From the NCBI GenBank assembly GCA_015680685.1, contig MNCI01003411.1, forward strand, positions 52,731 to 114,303: a stretch of DNA of 61,573 bases, read 5' to 3'. Shown in pieces: positions 59,889 through 61,573 of the stretch. The position numbers and the translations under genes are program-made. Source of the stretch: Gnetum montanum. Its lineage: Eukaryota; Streptophyta; Gnetopsida; Gnetales; Gnetaceae. Position 1 is the first letter of the stretch, and each line of letters starts with the position of its first letter. The notes under the pieces are model-generated. The model ran no database searches and had not been told where the DNA came from. It saw only the letters and a program-made list of their open reading frames with translations.

Positions 59889-61573
59889 ATGGCACTAAAA
59901 GGGAAGCACACGTAGGAAGTAGGACTATCTCAACCAAGGGAGAAATGACCTAGAATGGAAAGGGGCGAAGAATAGGCTCAAGAAGAACCACTTGCAACCC
60001 ATGCCATAGGTTTTCTTAGGGAAGAGGCTAAGGTGGAATCTATTTGATAGATTCCAAAACTAGTAGAAGCAATAGAACACTCCAATCAGAATGATGTACC
60101 AATACAACCAGCAAATCTTGAGGTGACCTTGAAAGAGGCTTGCTTGAATCAAATTAAATCAAGAGAAGTAAAAAAGATGATGGTCTAGAAGTTAAAATTT
60201 GACATTTTCTTGGATCAAGCACCAAAAGAAGTGGAGGACCAATTGAAGGCCTCTCCCTTGTGGCCAATTATCATGTCCACCAGGGAGTGGTACATGGGAG
60301 AAACATTTTTATTTTGGAACAATAGGTAGCTTAGATCAATGATAAAAATCAAGGACATCTTAGTGTCCTACTCAGCATAGGCCATTGCTATAGTGCTTGG
60401 GTTTCCATAAATAAGGGTAAATCTTACTAAGATTCTAATGTAGGTGGATCCCAGTATAAAAAAAGAATGGACGTGACAGTGCTATGGCATCAACTGCAAG
60501 GAGTTTAACATACTCACATCGATAGAGAGGATCCACTATAAAATTGTAGCCTTCCATCTCAATCCCATTGTGAGGCCAAGAAAAATTGTGACCCTCTTTG
60601 CCTAAGCATGTATCACTCTGAGTGAGAGATTCCTTGTCAATATTCCATAGTTGATCTATTTAGAGATGAACAAGTAGTTTAAAGAAGAGAAATGAAAGAA
60701 AGGCACTCCTCTTTCCATGCCTCATTAGGAAACTCTGTTCGAGGGAAGGAATAGTTTGTTACACCAATAATGTTATCAGGCATGTTCCAGCCACCAATTG
60801 GGAAGAAATGATAAAAGATAAGACACTTGCAATGACTATCCAAGAAGAGGAGTAGTAACAACCACCTTCACTTACCACTTAAAAAATTGTGCTAGATGTC
60901 GTTGCAACTACCTAATGATTATGCAAATAATAGAAATGGCTCTTGAGTGAACAAGAGCAACAAGCATGCATGAGTGGTAAGGACCCATCCATCTATAGAC
61001 CAACAATGAGTCACCTCAATGAGGTGGCTCAAAGAATTAGCTTGAGGGAAGGTGGCCTAGACAAACATATAACTAAGGTGATTAGTAGTAGAAAAATATC
61101 TTCATGAAGGAGGTCCACACCCTTTGCTAGAAAACTATGATTGAGGTAACTTCCAAGAAATCAGAGGCTCTCAAATTTAAGAGAGTTAAGAACCATTACA
61201 GTAAACAAGTCAATCTACAAAAGGAAGTAAATGTAAAAAACATCTAGTAGGCAAAGGCAAAGTGAAAAAAAAAACCCTCTAATATCTCTAGTAAAGAAAA
61301 GAATTGTGAAAACCTATCATTGATGGGATAGATGCCTACAACAAGATGGAAATTTGCATGAAGGAGATGCAAATCAAGGAGATGACAAAATATATGAAGC
61401 TCGCCAGTCTCTATTATGTGAATTTGGCCATGTTAACTATTGGATAATTGTAGTCAAAGCTCAAAAAATAGGTGGCCAACTTGTACTTATTGTACAAGGT
61501 TGAGTTCAAGCATCACAAAGACATGAAGCAAAATCTTGTGGTGCTAAATGCTGAGCTCAAACTTCTTAGGGCA
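59889..61573 (+). pseudogene. Extra sense ORF of element P (N-terminal about 560 codons, runs off the window)
   Basis: ATG 59889 opens MALKGKHT, then a stop and EVGLSQPREK, matching the M copy residue by residue. The central part has KEVEDQLKASPLWPIIMST, EWYMGETFLFWNN, MIKIKDILVSYS, KKEW and the YGI-CKEFNIL region (about 60200-60500), then HYKIVAFHLNPIVRPRKIV (60530-60590). A coiled-coil-like part follows (about 61130-61573) with IDGIDAYNKMEICMKEMQIK and MTKYMKLASLYYVNLAM, the same as in M at 16620-16760. There is at least one frame change near 60650-61100. Stops are mainly TAG/TGA at likely Gln/Arg codons. Confidence 0.65.

Larger units (their letters stand above)
29042..61573 (+). mobile_element. 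Element P: Athila-like LTR retrotransposon, sister of M, interrupted by Q, right end outside window
   Basis: The 5' LTR (29042-29986), PBS, gag, protease, RT and RNase H run to 35004. Element Q then occupies 35005-56702. P resumes with integrase, T-rich spacer and extra ORF up to the window end. Without Q, 10.8 kb of P is present, consistent with a full length near 13.4 kb as in M. Every domain is collinear with M in the opposite orientation. Confidence 0.9.

Overview
The window is nuclear plant DNA, most likely from a gymnosperm with a large repeat-rich genome (a conifer is my best guess, about 65%). I saw no intact host gene. About 90% is LTR retrotransposon of the Ty3/gypsy superfamily, old and nested, with stops and frameshifts in every coding domain. 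The only host-gene relic is the kinase half of a receptor-like kinase pseudogene near the left end.

Layout. 1-777 is the 3' end of an element that starts outside the window. 778-2252 is its 3' LTR, which is unusually GC-rich. 2253-7561 is older intergenic DNA holding the kinase pseudogene (about 2675-3537), a cluster of short tandem duplications, and a minus-strand LINE relic (about 6230-7400). 7562-14650 is element S (plus strand), a gag-protease-only element with a perfect 5-bp target duplication (ATCTT). 14903-28149 is element M (minus strand). It is full length and Athila-like, and carries a sense ORF of about 950 codons downstream of integrase. Its right end was placed backwards by the assembly (28151-28646). 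28648-29041 is protease sequence of an older gypsy element. That relic is interrupted by element P (plus strand, 29042 to beyond the window end), a sister of M. P is interrupted between RNase H and integrase by element Q (plus strand, 35005-56702). Q is a Tat-lineage element with two RNase H domains and a large insert between protease and RT.

How the parts work together. M and P share an order of LTR, PBS, gag, protease, RT, RNase H, integrase, T-rich spacer, extra ORF, PPT, LTR. S shares the PBS, gag, protease and T-rich spacer but lacks everything needed for its own replication, so it looks like a non-autonomous relative that depended on M/P-type enzymes. Q is unrelated. It has an 18-bp palindrome repeated about six times per LTR, and a minus-strand gene of seven or eight exons with recognisable splice sites.

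Most notable observations: (1) the spliced antisense gene inside Q; (2) the long sense ORF with a coiled-coil C-terminal half, kept in both M and P; (3) a tandem LTR-PBS-LTR at the 5' end of Q, whose duplicated unit equals plus-strand strong-stop DNA; (4) different palindrome arrays upstream of the TATA box in three LTR types; (5) two small contigs in inverted orientation and one unmerged overlap, all at single N characters.

Limits: domains were recognised by eye from translated frames. Boundaries given as 'about' are good to roughly 50-150 bases. LTR ends and target duplications were read base by base.
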